The notes: a model not told the origin generated them from the sequence alone. A stretch of 64,000 bases of DNA from Micrococcaceae bacterium Sec5.1 (GCA_039636795.1 CP143430.1:1054001-1118000); one strand, 5' to 3'; positions 1 to 9,325 are shown, counted from the stretch's first letter. Made by a program: numbers and translations.

Positions 1-1
1 G

Positions 2-1819
2 GGCTACACCCAGCGCCTGCGGCAAGCCAATGCCATGGACTTCGATGACCTCATCGCGGAGACCGTCTACATGTTCCGGGCGTTCCCCGCCCTCGCGGAG
101 TCCTACCGGCGCCGGTTCCGGCATGTGCTGGTCGATGAGTACCAGGACACCAACCACGCCCAGTACGCGCTGGTCAGGGAAATCGTTGGCCTTGGCACTG
201 ATACCGACGTCGAGCCCAGCGAACTCACGGTGGTCGGAGACTCCGATCAGTCCATCTACGCTTTCCGTGGCGCGGACATCCGCAACATCGTGGAGTTTGA
301 AGCCGATTACCCCAATGCGCGCACCATCAAGCTTGAGCAAAACTACCGTTCCACGCAGAACATCCTCACCGCCGCCAACTCCGTGATTTCCCGGAACCCC
401 AACCGCCAGGAAAAGCGGCTGTGGACGGCAGAGGGCGATGGCGAGAAGATCGTCGGCTACGTAGGAGAAAACGAGCACGACGAAGCCCAGTTCATCGCCA
501 AGGAAATCGACCGGCTTCAGGACGAGGAAGGGCTGCGCCCCGGCGACGTCGCCATTTTCTATCGCACCAACGCCCAGTCACGGTCCATTGAAGACGTGCT
601 GGTGCGGGTGGGCCTGCCGTACAAAGTGGTGGGCGGCACCCGGTTCTACGAGCGCAAGGAAATCAAAGACGCCCTGGCGTACCTGCGCGTCCTGGTAAAC
701 CCCGACGACGACGTCAACCTCCGCCGTGTCCTGAACGAACCAAAGCGGGGGATCGGCGACCGTGCCGAAGGTGCAGTCGCTGCCTTGGCTGAACGCGAGC
801 GGACGTCCTTCATGACCGCGGCCCGCCGTGCTGACCAGGCGCCAGGCATGGCAACGCGTTCTGTGAACGCAGTCCTCGGCTTTGTGAAGCTGCTGGACGA
901 CCTCGCTGAAGTGGCTTCCGGATCCGGTGCTTCCGCTGCCCTGGAGGCCGTGCTTGAGCAGACCGGATATCTCGAGGGCCTGCGCGCCAGCAACGATCCT
1001 CAGGACGAGTCCCGGGTGGAGAACCTCGCGGAATTGGTGGCCGTGGTCCGCGAGTACGAACGCGACAACCCGGACGGTTCGCTGGGCGAGTTCCTGGAGC
1101 AGGTTTCCCTGGTGGCTGACGCTGATCAAATTCCTGATGCTCCCGGCGGAGACATTGACGCCGCGGTGGCCGAAGCCAAGCGCATGGGCGTTGTCACGCT
1201 CATGACGTTGCACACCGCCAAGGGCCTGGAGTTCCCGGTGGTCTTCCTCACCGGCATGGAACACGGTATTTTCCCGCATCAGCGTTCGGCCACGGACCCC
1301 AAGGAACTGGCCGAAGAACGCCGCCTGGCCTACGTGGGACTTACCCGTGCACGCAAACGGCTCTATGTCACGCGCTCCGAGGTCCGCAGCATGTGGGGCC
1401 AAAGCCAGTACAACCCCGCCAGCCAGTTCCTGGAGGAGATTCCCTCCGAGCTGGTGGACTGGAAACGTGAAGGCATGAGCCGGCAAGCGGCAGGTGGTGG
1501 TTGGGGAAATGCTCCAATCGGCTCCAACCGCTACGGCGGCTCTTTCTGGGGAGCAGGCACGTCCCGCGGCGTTGCCGCCAGCCCAACCGCAGGTTTCGAC
1601 GCCGACGTTCCGGCCGCCGTCGCACGCAACAGGGTGCAGCCGCAAAAGGAAGTCATTTCAGTGGTGGTGGGGGACAAGGTCAACCACACAAGCTTCGGCA
1701 ACGGGGTTGTGCTGGGGGTCGAGGGCTCGGGTGACAAGACCGTCGCCAAGGTGAAGTTCGACGTCGGTGAGAAGCGCCTGCTGTTGCGGTACGCGCCCCT
1801 GACCAAACTGGATGCCTGA
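2..1819 (+). CDS. pcrA: ATP-dependent DNA helicase PcrA/UvrD, C-terminal part (5' truncated by window edge)
   Basis: Superfamily 1 3'-to-5' DNA helicase acting in nucleotide excision repair and replication restart. The frame is open from base 2, so the gene begins outside the window. Visible motifs in order: the Walker B/DExx motif in VDEYQDTN, motif III in VVGDSDQSIYAFRGAD, motif IV in LEQNYRST, motif V in TLHTAKGLEFPVVFLTG and motif VI in YVGLTRARKRLY. The last ~50 residues (VVGDKVNHTSFGNGVV onward) form the small Tudor-like C-terminal domain typical of PcrA, separated from the motor by a Gly/Ala-rich linker. The Walker A region is missing only because of the window boundary. Nothing in the visible part looks damaged. 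Confidence 0.95.
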   Translation, partial: GYTQRLRQANAMDFDDLIAETVYMFRAFPALAESYRRRFRHVLVDEYQDTNHAQYALVREIVGLGTDTDVEPSELTVVGDSDQSIYAFRGADIRNIVEFEADYPNARTIKLEQNYRSTQNILTAANSVISRNPNRQEKRLWTAEGDGEKIVGYVGENEHDEAQFIAKEIDRLQDEEGLRPGDVAIFYRTNAQSRSIEDVLVRVGLPYKVVGGTRFYERKEIKDALAYLRVLVNPDDDVNLRRVLNEPKRGIGDRAEGAVAALAERERTSFMTAARRADQAPGMATRSVNAVLGFVKLLDDLAEVASGSGASAALEAVLEQTGYLEGLRASNDPQDESRVENLAELVAVVREYERDNPDGSLGEFLEQVSLVADADQIPDAPGGDIDAAVAEAKRMGVVTLMTLHTAKGLEFPVVFLTGMEHGIFPHQRSATDPKELAEERRLAYVGLTRARKRLYVTRSEVRSMWGQSQYNPASQFLEEIPSELVDWKREGMSRQAAGGGWGNAPIGSNRYGGSFWGAGTSRGVAASPTAGFDADVPAAVARNRVQPQKEVISVVVGDKVNHTSFGNGVVLGVEGSGDKTVAKVKFDVGEKRLLLRYAPLTKLDA

Positions 1820-1990
1820 CCGAGGCTCAACTGCAGGCATGGCCGCCGCCTCGTTGACGTCTTGCCGGGTTTGTTGCCATGAGTTCAGGCCACCCCTAGA
1901 CTGACGGGGCGTTGCACTGGGGCCGGCGTCGATTGTTTTGCCTTCCTTGCAGCGCCAACAAATGTTGCATTCCTGTGGGGGAGGACGCGC

Positions 1991-3475
1991 GTGGGCGCAA
2001 TGGCTGGGCGGCATAGTTATGCCGGTAAATCTCTGAGGTTCTCGCTTGCTGTGCTCCTCGTTGGCGGCTTCGCCGGGGGCCTCGCCCTGCAGGACGCAGA
2101 GCCGGGAACGGCTGCTGATCTGCCCGCTCCGAGTAGCGTCCCCACTGCAAACCCGGCCGCCACGCCCAGCGCCAGCGCGAGTCCCAGCGCCAGTGCCAGT
2201 CCCACCGCCAGCGCGAGTCCCAGCGCCAGCGCGAGTCCCAGCGCCAGCGCGAGTCCCTCGGGCGGCGCGACAAACACGCCCAGCCCGACACCAACTGCGA
2301 GCCCTACCGAAACCCAACCACCCGCCGTCGAAAAAGTCGCCGTTGAGGCGGCAGCCCCGCTGTCGGTAAGGCTCAGCGAGGACCGCGCGTTCGTGGGCAA
2401 ACCGTTTGAGGCTGAGTTGCAGGTTACCGGCGGGACCGGCCCATATACCGCTACGGCGACGGATATCCCAGCAGGTTTGGTTTTTGACCCGGTGACCCTG
2501 AGCTTCAGCGGTACTCCTACTGAGCTGTACAGCCCATCTCTGACGGTCACTGTTTCGGACTCCTCGGATCCCCGGCAAACCCTGACCGAACAGATATACA
2601 TCGACATCAAAAGCTACTATCCGCCGAGCGTTTACGTGTCGGACGGAGAGCTGCTGCCGGGTATGGGCACGTTCGACGACGGTGTGGTGGGGTGGTACTA
2701 CCAAGAGTTCCTCGACTATTACGGGTTGGACCGTGCGAACACCTCGATCTCAATAGTTTCCGGGCAACTTCCCCCGGGCCTGGAACTTCGCGAGTCATCG
2801 GTTTCCGGAGTGCCAACCACTCCGGGTACCTATGGATTTACTCTCCATATCCAGGACCGTTTCGGCTTCTCGGACAAGACATCCAGAATCATCGTCCATG
2901 CCTTGGGAATGCAAACCACTGGTTTTGACGTTCCGCCGGCTGTGTTAGGTGAGTCGTATTCGGCCAAGATTGCACAAGCAACCGGGGGAGTAGCACCTTA
3001 TGTCTACGGCTATTCCACGCGGAGGTACTTTGCGGGCGGATTGAGCTCGAGTGATCCGTCTCCGGAGGGCCTGACGGTGGATACGAACGGGTACCTCACG
3101 GGGATACCCACGCGTGTTGGCTCTTTCCGGATTGCCGTGTGGGTCCGCGACGCGGACCAGCTGACGCAGCGCATTTTCTGGACAACCGTGACTGTTCTCG
3201 AAACGCGGCCTCCGGTCGTCGAGCAGCCGCCCGCGGTAAGTCCACCGGCGGCAGTGGAGGCTCCAGCAGCTCCAGCACCTCCGGCCGCGGTGACTCCGAC
3301 AGGAGCGGTGGCGTCGACGTCGGGCGCTGAACTCGCCGAAACCGGACTGCAGTCCGGAAGCCTGAAAACCACTCTGGGGGCCGCCGTGGGCCTGCTGGTT
3401 GTGGGCGCTGGGCTGATTGTCCTGAACAGCTTCCGTCGGCGGGCGAAGCAGTCCGGTTTGAGGTCACCGGCATAA
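1991..3475 (+). CDS. Cell-wall anchored surface protein with Ser-Ala-Pro repeat, putative Ig-like domains and LAETG sorting signal
   Basis: Secreted 494-residue protein. A positively charged N-terminus and hydrophobic stretch (about residues 15-33) form a signal peptide. A low-complexity linker of five SASASP hexapeptides follows (about residues 58-90). Next are three or so beta-rich repeats of the putative-Ig (He_PIG/cadherin-like) type, recognisable by phrases such as LPPGLELRESSVSGVPTTPG. A Pro/Ala-rich stalk leads to LAETG at about residues 448-452, a hydrophobic helix and an Arg-rich tail. That is the layout of a sortase substrate; LAxTG is the class E signal of high-GC actinobacteria. 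The GTG start at 1991 is preceded by a purine-rich GGGGGAGGA; an in-frame ATG at 2000 is the alternative. Ligand unknown. Confidence 0.85.
   Translation: MGAMAGRHSYAGKSLRFSLAVLLVGGFAGGLALQDAEPGTAADLPAPSSVPTANPAATPSASASPSASASPTASASPSASASPSASASPSGGATNTPSPTPTASPTETQPPAVEKVAVEAAAPLSVRLSEDRAFVGKPFEAELQVTGGTGPYTATATDIPAGLVFDPVTLSFSGTPTELYSPSLTVTVSDSSDPRQTLTEQIYIDIKSYYPPSVYVSDGELLPGMGTFDDGVVGWYYQEFLDYYGLDRANTSISIVSGQLPPGLELRESSVSGVPTTPGTYGFTLHIQDRFGFSDKTSRIIVHALGMQTTGFDVPPAVLGESYSAKIAQATGGVAPYVYGYSTRRYFAGGLSSSDPSPEGLTVDTNGYLTGIPTRVGSFRIAVWVRDADQLTQRIFWTTVTVLETRPPVVEQPPAVSPPAAVEAPAAPAPPAAVTPTGAVASTSGAELAETGLQSGSLKTTLGAAVGLLVVGAGLIVLNSFRRRAKQSGLRSPA
2166..2256 (+). repeat. In-frame 18-nt tandem repeat encoding SASASP units
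   Basis: About five near-identical 18-nt units of the type GCGAGTCCCAGCGCCAGC. Because the unit is a multiple of three, copy-number change would alter stalk length without breaking the frame. The high identity suggests recent expansion by slippage. Confidence 0.8.
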
Positions 3476-3483
3476 TTGGTGCC

Positions 3484-4173
3484 ATGCGACGGACTGTATT
3501 GGGGATTCTTGCCGCCTTGCTGATGGTATTGGCCACGGGCTGCTCCTTCGCCACCAAGGACCCTGACTATGTCCCGCCGGCGCCGTTGCCTCCGCTGGAA
3601 CAGCTCAAACAGGTCCCCGTTACCGAGCAGACCGCCCTGGCTGCAGGCGAGGGCGTCACCGCGTTTGTGACGCCGGACCGCAACATCGTGTGCGCCATGA
3701 CGTCTTCCAAGGGCGCGCACCTCAACGTGCCGTACGAGGCCAACTCGTATTCTGATGCGGCCAACAACAAGTTCGCCGTGGTGCCCGTGGTGCACTGCGA
3801 ATTGGCGAAGTATGCCAAACCGGAGATCGATGACATCGCCGATGACTGCGCCGGCACAGGCCTGGGCTACCTTGGCGGCACGGTTCTCCTTTCTCCGGAT
3901 AAGGCCGTCTATGGCTCGTGTCGTTCCGGCGTAACACAAATGGAGTCAGAGTTCGGGCCCAAAGGTAGCCGGAGCGGCCCCATTTCCAAGCTGCGCGAGC
4001 TGGCCGACGGGCAGAACATCGAGCGCAACGGCCTGCGGTGCTCGGCCTATAACGACGGCGTAGCCTGCGGAAATGTCTCCGGTGGCGTGGCGTTCTTTGT
4101 CAGCCGGGAGGGCTACCAGCTAATTTCCGACGGCGGCAAAACGGTCCGCGGGAACCTGAAACCGGCGTCGTGA
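3484..4173 (+). CDS. Putative lipoprotein of unknown function
   Basis: 229 residues, starting eight bases after the stop of the surface-protein gene, so probably co-transcribed with it. The N-terminus MRRTVLGILAALLMVLATGC is a lipoprotein signal peptide with lipobox LATGC, placing Cys20 at the membrane surface. The mature part has several cysteines in pairs (NIVCAMTS, VVHCELAK, DDCAGTG, YGSCRSG, LRCSAYNDGVACG), suggesting disulfides. The phrase TPDRNIVCAM recalls small secreted actinobacterial proteins with an NIxC signature, but I cannot assign a function. No catalytic motif was recognised. Confidence 0.8.
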   Translation: MRRTVLGILAALLMVLATGCSFATKDPDYVPPAPLPPLEQLKQVPVTEQTALAAGEGVTAFVTPDRNIVCAMTSSKGAHLNVPYEANSYSDAANNKFAVVPVVHCELAKYAKPEIDDIADDCAGTGLGYLGGTVLLSPDKAVYGSCRSGVTQMESEFGPKGSRSGPISKLRELADGQNIERNGLRCSAYNDGVACGNVSGGVAFFVSREGYQLISDGGKTVRGNLKPAS

Positions 4174-4201
4174 TCGCCGTCGAACAGACGATGAGCGGCC
4201 A

Positions 4202-4230
4202 AAAAACCGCGTCATTCTGCGGGTTTTCTA
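4202..4230 (+). terminator. Probable terminator after the lipoprotein gene
   Basis: Within the 265-base gap before sucC, AAAACCGC and GCGGGTTTT form an imperfect hairpin with a following T-rich run. The remaining gap up to 4438 should hold the sucCD promoter. TAGTGT at 4267-4272 is a possible -10, but no convincing -35 was found. Confidence 0.5.
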
Positions 4231-4438
4231 CAGCCGATAGAAGTGTAAGGTTACTCACTTAACAGGTAGTGTGTAGCTGGCGGGACTCCTCAAAGGGCTA
4301 AAGTTCCGAGAGGACCTTACGCAATGTGACCGGCTTCAATCCCGGTTGTTTACCGCGTACTTTCCGCAGCTGGCTATCGCGGTCATCGCGGTTCCCGGCT
4401 GAACAGAAAACTACTTCGACGTAGAAGGACACTAAACC

Positions 4439-5608
4439 GTGGACCTGTTTGAATATCAGGCGCGCGATATGTTCGAAGCGCACGGTGTACCCGTGCTCGC
4501 CGGCATCGTGGCGCACACTCCTGAAGAAGCAAAGGCAGCTGCCGAGAAGATCGGCGGCGTTACTGTCGTAAAGGCACAGGTTAAGGTTGGTGGCCGCGGC
4601 AAGGCTGGCGGCGTCAAGGTTGCCAAGACCGCCGAAGAGGCGCTTGAGCACTCCACCAACATCCTGGGCATGGACATCAAGGGCCACACCGTCAACAAGG
4701 TGATGATCGCCCAGGGTGCGGACATCGCCGAGGAATTCTACTTCTCGGTCCTCCTGGACCGCGCAAACCGCAACTACCTGGCCATGTGCTCGGTTGAAGG
4801 CGGAATGGAAATTGAGCAGCTGGCTGTTGAGCGTCCCGAGGCCCTGGCCAAGATCGCCATCGACCCCGCTGTGGGCATTGACCAGGCCAAGGCTGACGAG
4901 ATCGTCGCAGCTGCAGGCTTCGCTGAAGAACTGCGCGGCAAAGTGGCCGACGTCATTCTGAAGCTCTGGGACGTTTTCAAGAAGGAAGACGCAACCCTGG
5001 TTGAGGTCAACCCGTTGGTCCGCACCGGCGCAGGCGACATCATTGCCCTCGACGGCAAGGTTACCCTCGACGAAAACGCCGACTTCCGCCACGTGCACCA
5101 CGCACTGCTCGAGGACAAGGAGTCAGCTGACCCGCTCGAGGCCAAGGCAAAGGCGCAGGACCTCAACTACGTCAAGCTGGACGGCGAAGTAGGCATCATC
5201 GGCAACGGCGCCGGTCTTGTGATGTCCACCCTGGACGTCGTTGCATACGCTGGCGAAAACCACGGCAACGTCAAGCCTGCCAACTTCCTGGACATCGGTG
5301 GTGGAGCATCCGCCGAGGTCATGGCGAACGGCCTGGACGTCATCCTGGGCGACTCCCAGGTCAAGAGCGTGTTCGTGAACGTCTTCGGTGGCATCACCGC
5401 TTGTGACGCTGTGGCAAAGGGCATCGTGGGTGCACTTGCTGAGCTCGGATCCGCTGCGAACAAGCCGCTGGTCGTTCGCCTCGATGGCAACAACGTCGAG
5501 GAAGGCCGCCGCATCCTGACCGAGGCCAACCACCCGCTGGTTACTCTGGCCGCCACCATGGACGAGGGCGCCGACAAGGCCGCCGAGCTCGCCAACGCAG
5601 CTAAGTAA
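4439..5608 (+). CDS. sucC: Succinate-CoA ligase (ADP-forming), beta subunit
   Basis: 389 residues, the normal length for SucC. With SucD it converts succinyl-CoA to succinate with substrate-level phosphorylation in the TCA cycle. The N-terminus [20 protein letters not shown] is the classic ATP-grasp start. [19 protein letters not shown] is the nucleotide-binding loop, and the C-terminal half has the [17 protein letters not shown] signature of the CoA-ligase domain. It starts at GTG with GAAGGA about ten bases upstream. sucD follows after 12 bases, so the two form an operon. Confidence 0.97.
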   Translation: MDLFEYQARDMFEAHGVPVLAGIVAHTPEEAKAAAEKIGGVTVVKAQVKVGGRGKAGGVKVAKTAEEALEHSTNILGMDIKGHTVNKVMIAQGADIAEEFYFSVLLDRANRNYLAMCSVEGGMEIEQLAVERPEALAKIAIDPAVGIDQAKADEIVAAAGFAEELRGKVADVILKLWDVFKKEDATLVEVNPLVRTGAGDIIALDGKVTLDENADFRHVHHALLEDKESADPLEAKAKAQDLNYVKLDGEVGIIGNGAGLVMSTLDVVAYAGENHGNVKPANFLDIGGGASAEVMANGLDVILGDSQVKSVFVNVFGGITACDAVAKGIVGALAELGSAANKPLVVRLDGNNVEEGRRILTEANHPLVTLAATMDEGADKAAELANAAK

Positions 5609-5620
5609 AGGGACGCGACA

Positions 5621-6523
5621 ATGTCTATCTACCTCAACAAAGACTCCAAGGTCATCGTTCAGGGCATCACCGGCGGTGAAGGCACCAAGCACACCGCACT
5701 GATGCTCAAGGCCGGCACCAACATTGTTGGTGGCGTCAACGCCCGCAAGGCCGGCACCACGGTCCTGCACGGCGACAAGGAAATCACCGTCTTTGGCACC
5801 GTCAAGGAAGCCATCGCTGAAACCGGCGCAGACGTCTCCATCGTCTTCGTTCCGCCGGCATTCACCAAGGATGCAGTGGTTGAAGCCATCGAAGCCGGCA
5901 TCGGCCTCGTTGTAGTCATCACTGAAGGCGTTCCGGTTCAGGACTCCGCCGAATTCTGGGCACTCGCCCAGTCCAAGGTTGACGCCGACGGCAACCAGGT
6001 CACCCGCATCATCGGGCCGAACTGCCCCGGCATCATCACCCCGGGCGAAGCCCTGGTTGGCATCACCCCGGCGAACATCACGGGCAAGGGCCCCATCGGC
6101 CTCGTGTCCAAGTCCGGTACCTTGACCTACCAGATGATGTACGAACTCCGCGACCTCGGCTTCTCCACCGCCATCGGTATTGGTGGCGACCCCATCATCG
6201 GCACCACGCACATCGACGCCCTGGCTGCGTTTGAGGCTGACCCGGAGACCAAGGCGATCGTCATGATCGGCGAAATCGGTGGCGATGCTGAAGAGCGCGC
6301 TGCTGACTTCATCAAGGCCAACGTCACTAAGCCGGTTGTTGGCTACGTTGCAGGCTTCACCGCTCCTGAGGGCAAGACCATGGGCCACGCCGGCGCCATC
6401 GTCTCCGGCTCCGCAGGTACCGCACAGGCCAAGAAGGAAGCTCTCGAAGCTGCAGGCGTGAAGGTCGGCAAGACGCCGTCCGAAACCGCTAAGCTGCTGC
6501 GCGAGGTTTTCGCAACGCTCTAG
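5621..6523 (+). CDS. sucD: Succinate-CoA ligase (ADP-forming), alpha subunit
   Basis: 300 residues. It carries the Rossmann CoA-binding domain ([15 protein letters not shown] near the N-terminus), the [12 protein letters not shown] loop and [16 protein letters not shown]. The phosphorylated active-site histidine lies in [11 protein letters not shown], about residue 246. It forms the alpha-beta complex with SucC encoded just upstream. The gene ends just before two strong hairpins that close the operon. Confidence 0.97.
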   Translation: MSIYLNKDSKVIVQGITGGEGTKHTALMLKAGTNIVGGVNARKAGTTVLHGDKEITVFGTVKEAIAETGADVSIVFVPPAFTKDAVVEAIEAGIGLVVVITEGVPVQDSAEFWALAQSKVDADGNQVTRIIGPNCPGIITPGEALVGITPANITGKGPIGLVSKSGTLTYQMMYELRDLGFSTAIGIGGDPIIGTTHIDALAAFEADPETKAIVMIGEIGGDAEERAADFIKANVTKPVVGYVAGFTAPEGKTMGHAGAIVSGSAGTAQAKKEALEAAGVKVGKTPSETAKLLREVFATL

Positions 6524-6531
6524 TACCAAAA

Positions 6532-6594
6532 CAACGCGGGGTCACTTATGGCCCATTCCTGAACGTGGAATGGGCTCAAAGTGACCCCGCGTTG
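6532..6594 (+). terminator. Terminator hairpin 1 after sucCD
   Basis: A perfect 16-bp inverted repeat (CAACGCGGGGTCACTT at 6532-6547 with its complement at 6579-6594) encloses a second 9-bp stem (6551-6559 with 6567-6575). It is followed by CTCTTT. The nested stems make a very stable structure. Confidence 0.85.
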
Positions 6595-6600
6595 CTCTTT

Positions 6601-6660
6601 AAAGCACGACGGCGGTCCCGCCCTTTCCACACGGAAGGTGCGGGGTCGCCGTCGTGCTTT
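6601..6660 (+). terminator. Terminator hairpin 2 after sucCD
   Basis: A 14-bp perfect stem (AAAGCACGACGGCG at 6601-6614 with its complement at 6647-6660). The A/T ends could serve either direction. It lies six bases after the first hairpin and insulates the TCA genes from the inositol island. Confidence 0.8.
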
Positions 6661-6700
6661 AACGCGGAGCCCCTGTACCTTCATGCCCTTTGTTTGTTAG

Positions 6701-6714
6701 TATGTCAGGACAAA
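6701..6714 (+). promoter_or_regulatory. Inositol-type operator upstream of the tautomerase gene
   Basis: TATGTCAGGACAAA, an exact member of the motif found at the inositol promoters of this window, with core TGTC-AG-GACA. It lies 22 bases before the tautomerase start. The partner regulator is inferred to be the GntR protein at 16725-17465. Confidence 0.7.
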
Positions 6715-6736
6715 CTACTTCGAAGGAGCGCGCAAG

Positions 6737-7141
6737 ATGCCACTGGTAAGAATCGACGTCAATCAGGGTCGGTCGGCGGCGGAATTGGCCGCCATTAGCC
6801 GGGCCATCCACGATGCAATCGTCTCCGAGTATGAAATCCCCGAGCGCGACTACTTCCACATCATTACCGAACACCCGGAGGCCCAGATCGTGGCCCAGGA
6901 TGCGGGGCTGGGCTTTGAGCGCAGCCCTGGAGTGCTGATGATCCAGATCTTCACGCAGGGCGGGCGAAGCCAGATGGCCAAGAGCTCGCTCTTCGAGGCT
7001 ATGGCCGAAGCGCTTGGCGAGGTTGGTATCAAGGGCGAGGATGTCTTCATTGGCTACATGGAGAACTCGCCTGGCGACTGGTCTTTCGGCTTCGGGCGGA
7101 GCCAATATGTCACTGGAGAATTGGCCATCCCGCGCAAGTAG
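6737..7141 (+). CDS. Tautomerase family protein (4-oxalocrotonate tautomerase-like)
   Basis: 134 residues. Pro2 directly after the initiator Met (MPLVRIDV) is the general-base position of the tautomerase superfamily. The length fits the larger single-domain Tautomerase_2-type members rather than the ~60-residue 4-OT monomers. A good GAAGGAGCGC ribosome site precedes the ATG. The gene sits between sucCD and iolC, has an inositol-type operator 22 bases upstream, and is followed by two more operators before iolC. Its substrate is unknown; a role in keto-enol isomerisation of inosose- or diketone-type intermediates is only a guess from context. Confidence 0.85.
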   Translation: MPLVRIDVNQGRSAAELAAISRAIHDAIVSEYEIPERDYFHIITEHPEAQIVAQDAGLGFERSPGVLMIQIFTQGGRSQMAKSSLFEAMAEALGEVGIKGEDVFIGYMENSPGDWSFGFGRSQYVTGELAIPRK

Positions 7142-7165
7142 ATGCAGTCCGTGTCATGTTGTAAA

Positions 7166-7195
7166 TATGTCAGTACAAACCTTTGACAGGACATG
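7166..7195 (+). promoter_or_regulatory. Paired inositol operators and -35 element before iolC
   Basis: Two adjacent copies of the operator: TATGTCAGTACAAA (7166-7179) and TTTGACAGGACATG (7182-7195), in opposite orientation. The second contains TTGACA (7183-7188), so a bound repressor would cover the -35 region of the main iol operon. No clear -10 was identified downstream. Confidence 0.7.
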
Positions 7196-7303
7196 AAATC
7201 TGGGGCAAAGTAGTCATGTGGCCCCGCTCACTGAGGGGTGGCAAGGCATTGGGGCCCAGCGCTCAAAGGTTCAGAGTTCACAAGAGAAAGGTCAACGATT
7301 ATC

Positions 7304-8338
7304 GTGACCCACGAACTGCTTACGATCGGGCGCATCAGCGTTGATATCTACCCGAACGATATTGGGGTGGATCTGGAGGATGTGAGGTCCTTTGGCAAGT
7401 ATTTGGGAGGTTCCCCCTCCAACGTGGCCGTCGCTGCTGCGCGCCACGGTCGCCGTGCCGGTGTGATTACCCGCACGGGCGATGACGCATTCGGAAAGTA
7501 TCTGCACCGGGAACTGCACAAGTTCAATGTTGACGATTCGTTTGTCTCCCCGGTGAAGGAGTACCCGACGGCGGTGACTTTCTGTGCCATCAAGCCGCCT
7601 GAGGATTTCCCGTTGTACTTCTACGGACGTTTCCCCACGGCGCCGGACCTGCAGATCAAAGCCGAAGAACTCGATCTTGAGGCCATCAAGGACGCGGGCA
7701 TTTTCTGGTCCACGGTGACTGGCCTGTGTCAGGAACCCAGCCGAAGTGCTCACCTCGCCGCCCACGAAGCCCGGCCCCGGACTGGTTTGAAGGAAGGCCA
7801 GTTCACCATCCTGGACCTGGACTACCGGCCGATGTTCTGGGGCTCGGAAGAGGAAGCCCGCGCGGAAGTCGCCAAAATCCTCCCGCACGTTACGGTCGCG
7901 ATCGGCAACGATAAGGAATGCGCTGTTGCGGTAGGGGAGGGGACGCCGGACGAGCAGGCAGACCGCCTGCTGGCCGCCGGTGTCGAGATCGCCGTTGTGA
8001 AGCTCGGCCCCGAAGGCGTCATGGCCAAGACCCGCACCGAGCGTGTTGTCTCGGCCCCTGTGCCGGTGGAAACCGTCAACGGCCTGGGCGCCGGTGATTC
8101 CTTCGGTGGGGCTTTCTGCCATGGGCTGCTGTCCGGTTGGCCGCTGTCCGAGGTCCTGGATTACGCCAACGCTTCCGGTGCAATCGTCGCCTCCCGGCTT
8201 TCCTGCGCGGATGCGATGCCGACGCCGGATGAGGTCACCTCGCTGCTCGCTGAACGCGGACGGCGGATCCCGGGAGCTTCCCCCGCCGCGGCCACTGCGC
8301 CTGCAGCACCCACGTTCGCAGAAGGAGCAGTCCGTTGA
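7304..8338 (+). CDS. iolC: 5-dehydro-2-deoxygluconokinase
   Basis: PfkB-family sugar kinase, 344 residues from the GTG at 7304; a GAGAAAGG lies 12 bases upstream. An upstream in-frame ATG at 7238 would add residues unlike the family. IolC phosphorylates 2-deoxy-5-keto-gluconate in the myo-inositol pathway. Signatures: GKYLGGSPSNVAVAAARHGR (PfkB motif 1) and VNGLGAGDSFGGAFCHGLL (motif 2 with the catalytic Asp). First gene of the iolC-Cgl0158-D-A-E-G-H operon. Its stop overlaps the TTG start of the next gene. Confidence 0.92.
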   Translation: MTHELLTIGRISVDIYPNDIGVDLEDVRSFGKYLGGSPSNVAVAAARHGRRAGVITRTGDDAFGKYLHRELHKFNVDDSFVSPVKEYPTAVTFCAIKPPEDFPLYFYGRFPTAPDLQIKAEELDLEAIKDAGIFWSTVTGLCQEPSRSAHLAAHEARPRTGLKEGQFTILDLDYRPMFWGSEEEARAEVAKILPHVTVAIGNDKECAVAVGEGTPDEQADRLLAAGVEIAVVKLGPEGVMAKTRTERVVSAPVPVETVNGLGAGDSFGGAFCHGLLSGWPLSEVLDYANASGAIVASRLSCADAMPTPDEVTSLLAERGRRIPGASPAAATAPAAPTFAEGAVR

Positions 8339-9318
8339 GCCTGAATGACGATCCCCGCCGGTATGAGCACTTGAGCCGCATCCGGCTGGAGGACCCGGAG
8401 GCCGTCGCACGCGCGGCTGCCACCCGACGTCGCCACCCGGGCTTGAAGCATGGCGTCCAGAATTTCATTGTTGCAGCGGACCATCCAGCCCGTGGCGCCC
8501 TGTCAGTTGGGCCCGAGCCGATGGCGATGGCCGATCGCCGTGACCTGCTGGACCGGTTGCAGATCGCCCTCGCGAACCCGGCCGTGGATGGCATCCTTGC
8601 CTCACCGGACATCATGGATGACCTCCTGCTGCTGGGTGCTTTGGACGGCAAGCTCATCTTCGGCTCGATGAACCGTGGTGGCCTGGCTGGTCTGGTCAAC
8701 GAGTTCGATGACCGGTTCACCGGCCACACAGCCGCTGCGTTGCAGGCACTGGGTGCCGATGGCGGGAAGATGCTTACGCGTATCTGTCTGGGAGATCCGG
8801 ATACCGTGGCCACGCTTGAAGCGACCGCCAAGGCCATCGATTCGTTGGCCGAACGTAAGCTCATCGCCATGGTGGAGCCGTTCCTGTCGGTGCGGGACGC
8901 CCATGGCAAGGTCCGCAACGATCTTCGCGCGGACGCCGTGATCAAATCCGTCGGCATCGCCGAGGGCCTGGGTTCCACCAGTGCCTACACCTGGATGAAA
9001 CTGCCGGTGGTGGCTGACATGGAGCGCGTCATGGCCTCCACCACGCTTCCCACGGTGTTGTTGGGCGGTGATCCTGACGGCTCCCAGGACGAGGTCTTCG
9101 CCAGTTGGCAGGCCGCCCTCGCGCTCCCGGGCGTCCGCGGCCTCACGGTGGGCCGGACGCTGCTCTACCCGCACGACGGCGATGTGGCAGGTGCCGTAGC
9201 GACGGCCGCCTCGCTGCTGAACAGTGCTGGGCCTGTGACCGGGCCTGCGACCGGCCCCGCGCCAGCTGCGGGGGAGCCCACCTCGTCTGACCGTATTCCA
9301 GTGAAAGTATCGGAGTAG
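8335..9318 (+). CDS. Cgl0158-family (beta/alpha)8-barrel protein, probable aldolase step of the inositol pathway
   Basis: 327 residues, TTG start with GAAGGAG seven bases upstream and a 4-base overlap with iolC, so translation is coupled. It resembles the conserved barrel protein in the Corynebacterium glutamicum iol cluster (Cgl0158) and class I DeoC/FBA-type aldolases, for example IVAADHPARGALSVGPEP near the N-terminus and VLLGGDPDGSQDEVFASW near the C-terminus. No IolJ-like class II aldolase is present. The inferred role is cleavage of 5-dehydro-2-deoxygluconate 6-phosphate to malonate semialdehyde and DHAP. The C-terminal ~30 residues are Pro/Ala/Gly-rich and probably disordered. Confidence 0.75.
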   Translation: MSLNDDPRRYEHLSRIRLEDPEAVARAAATRRRHPGLKHGVQNFIVAADHPARGALSVGPEPMAMADRRDLLDRLQIALANPAVDGILASPDIMDDLLLLGALDGKLIFGSMNRGGLAGLVNEFDDRFTGHTAAALQALGADGGKMLTRICLGDPDTVATLEATAKAIDSLAERKLIAMVEPFLSVRDAHGKVRNDLRADAVIKSVGIAEGLGSTSAYTWMKLPVVADMERVMASTTLPTVLLGGDPDGSQDEVFASWQAALALPGVRGLTVGRTLLYPHDGDVAGAVATAASLLNSAGPVTGPATGPAPAAGEPTSSDRIPVKVSE

Positions 9319-9325
9319 CCCCGCC

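Noticed and set aside
1658..2704. 348-residue minus-strand frame opposite the surface-protein gene
   Set aside because: Its GTRAGAGTRA-like repeat is the antisense of the SASASP repeat; no ribosome site or domain.
5123..6529. 468-residue minus-strand frame across sucC/sucD
   Set aside because: Antisense to highly conserved genes, with no recognisable domain.
6565..6798. 77-residue frame between sucD and the tautomerase gene
   Set aside because: It runs through the two terminator hairpins and overlaps the operator and start of the next gene.
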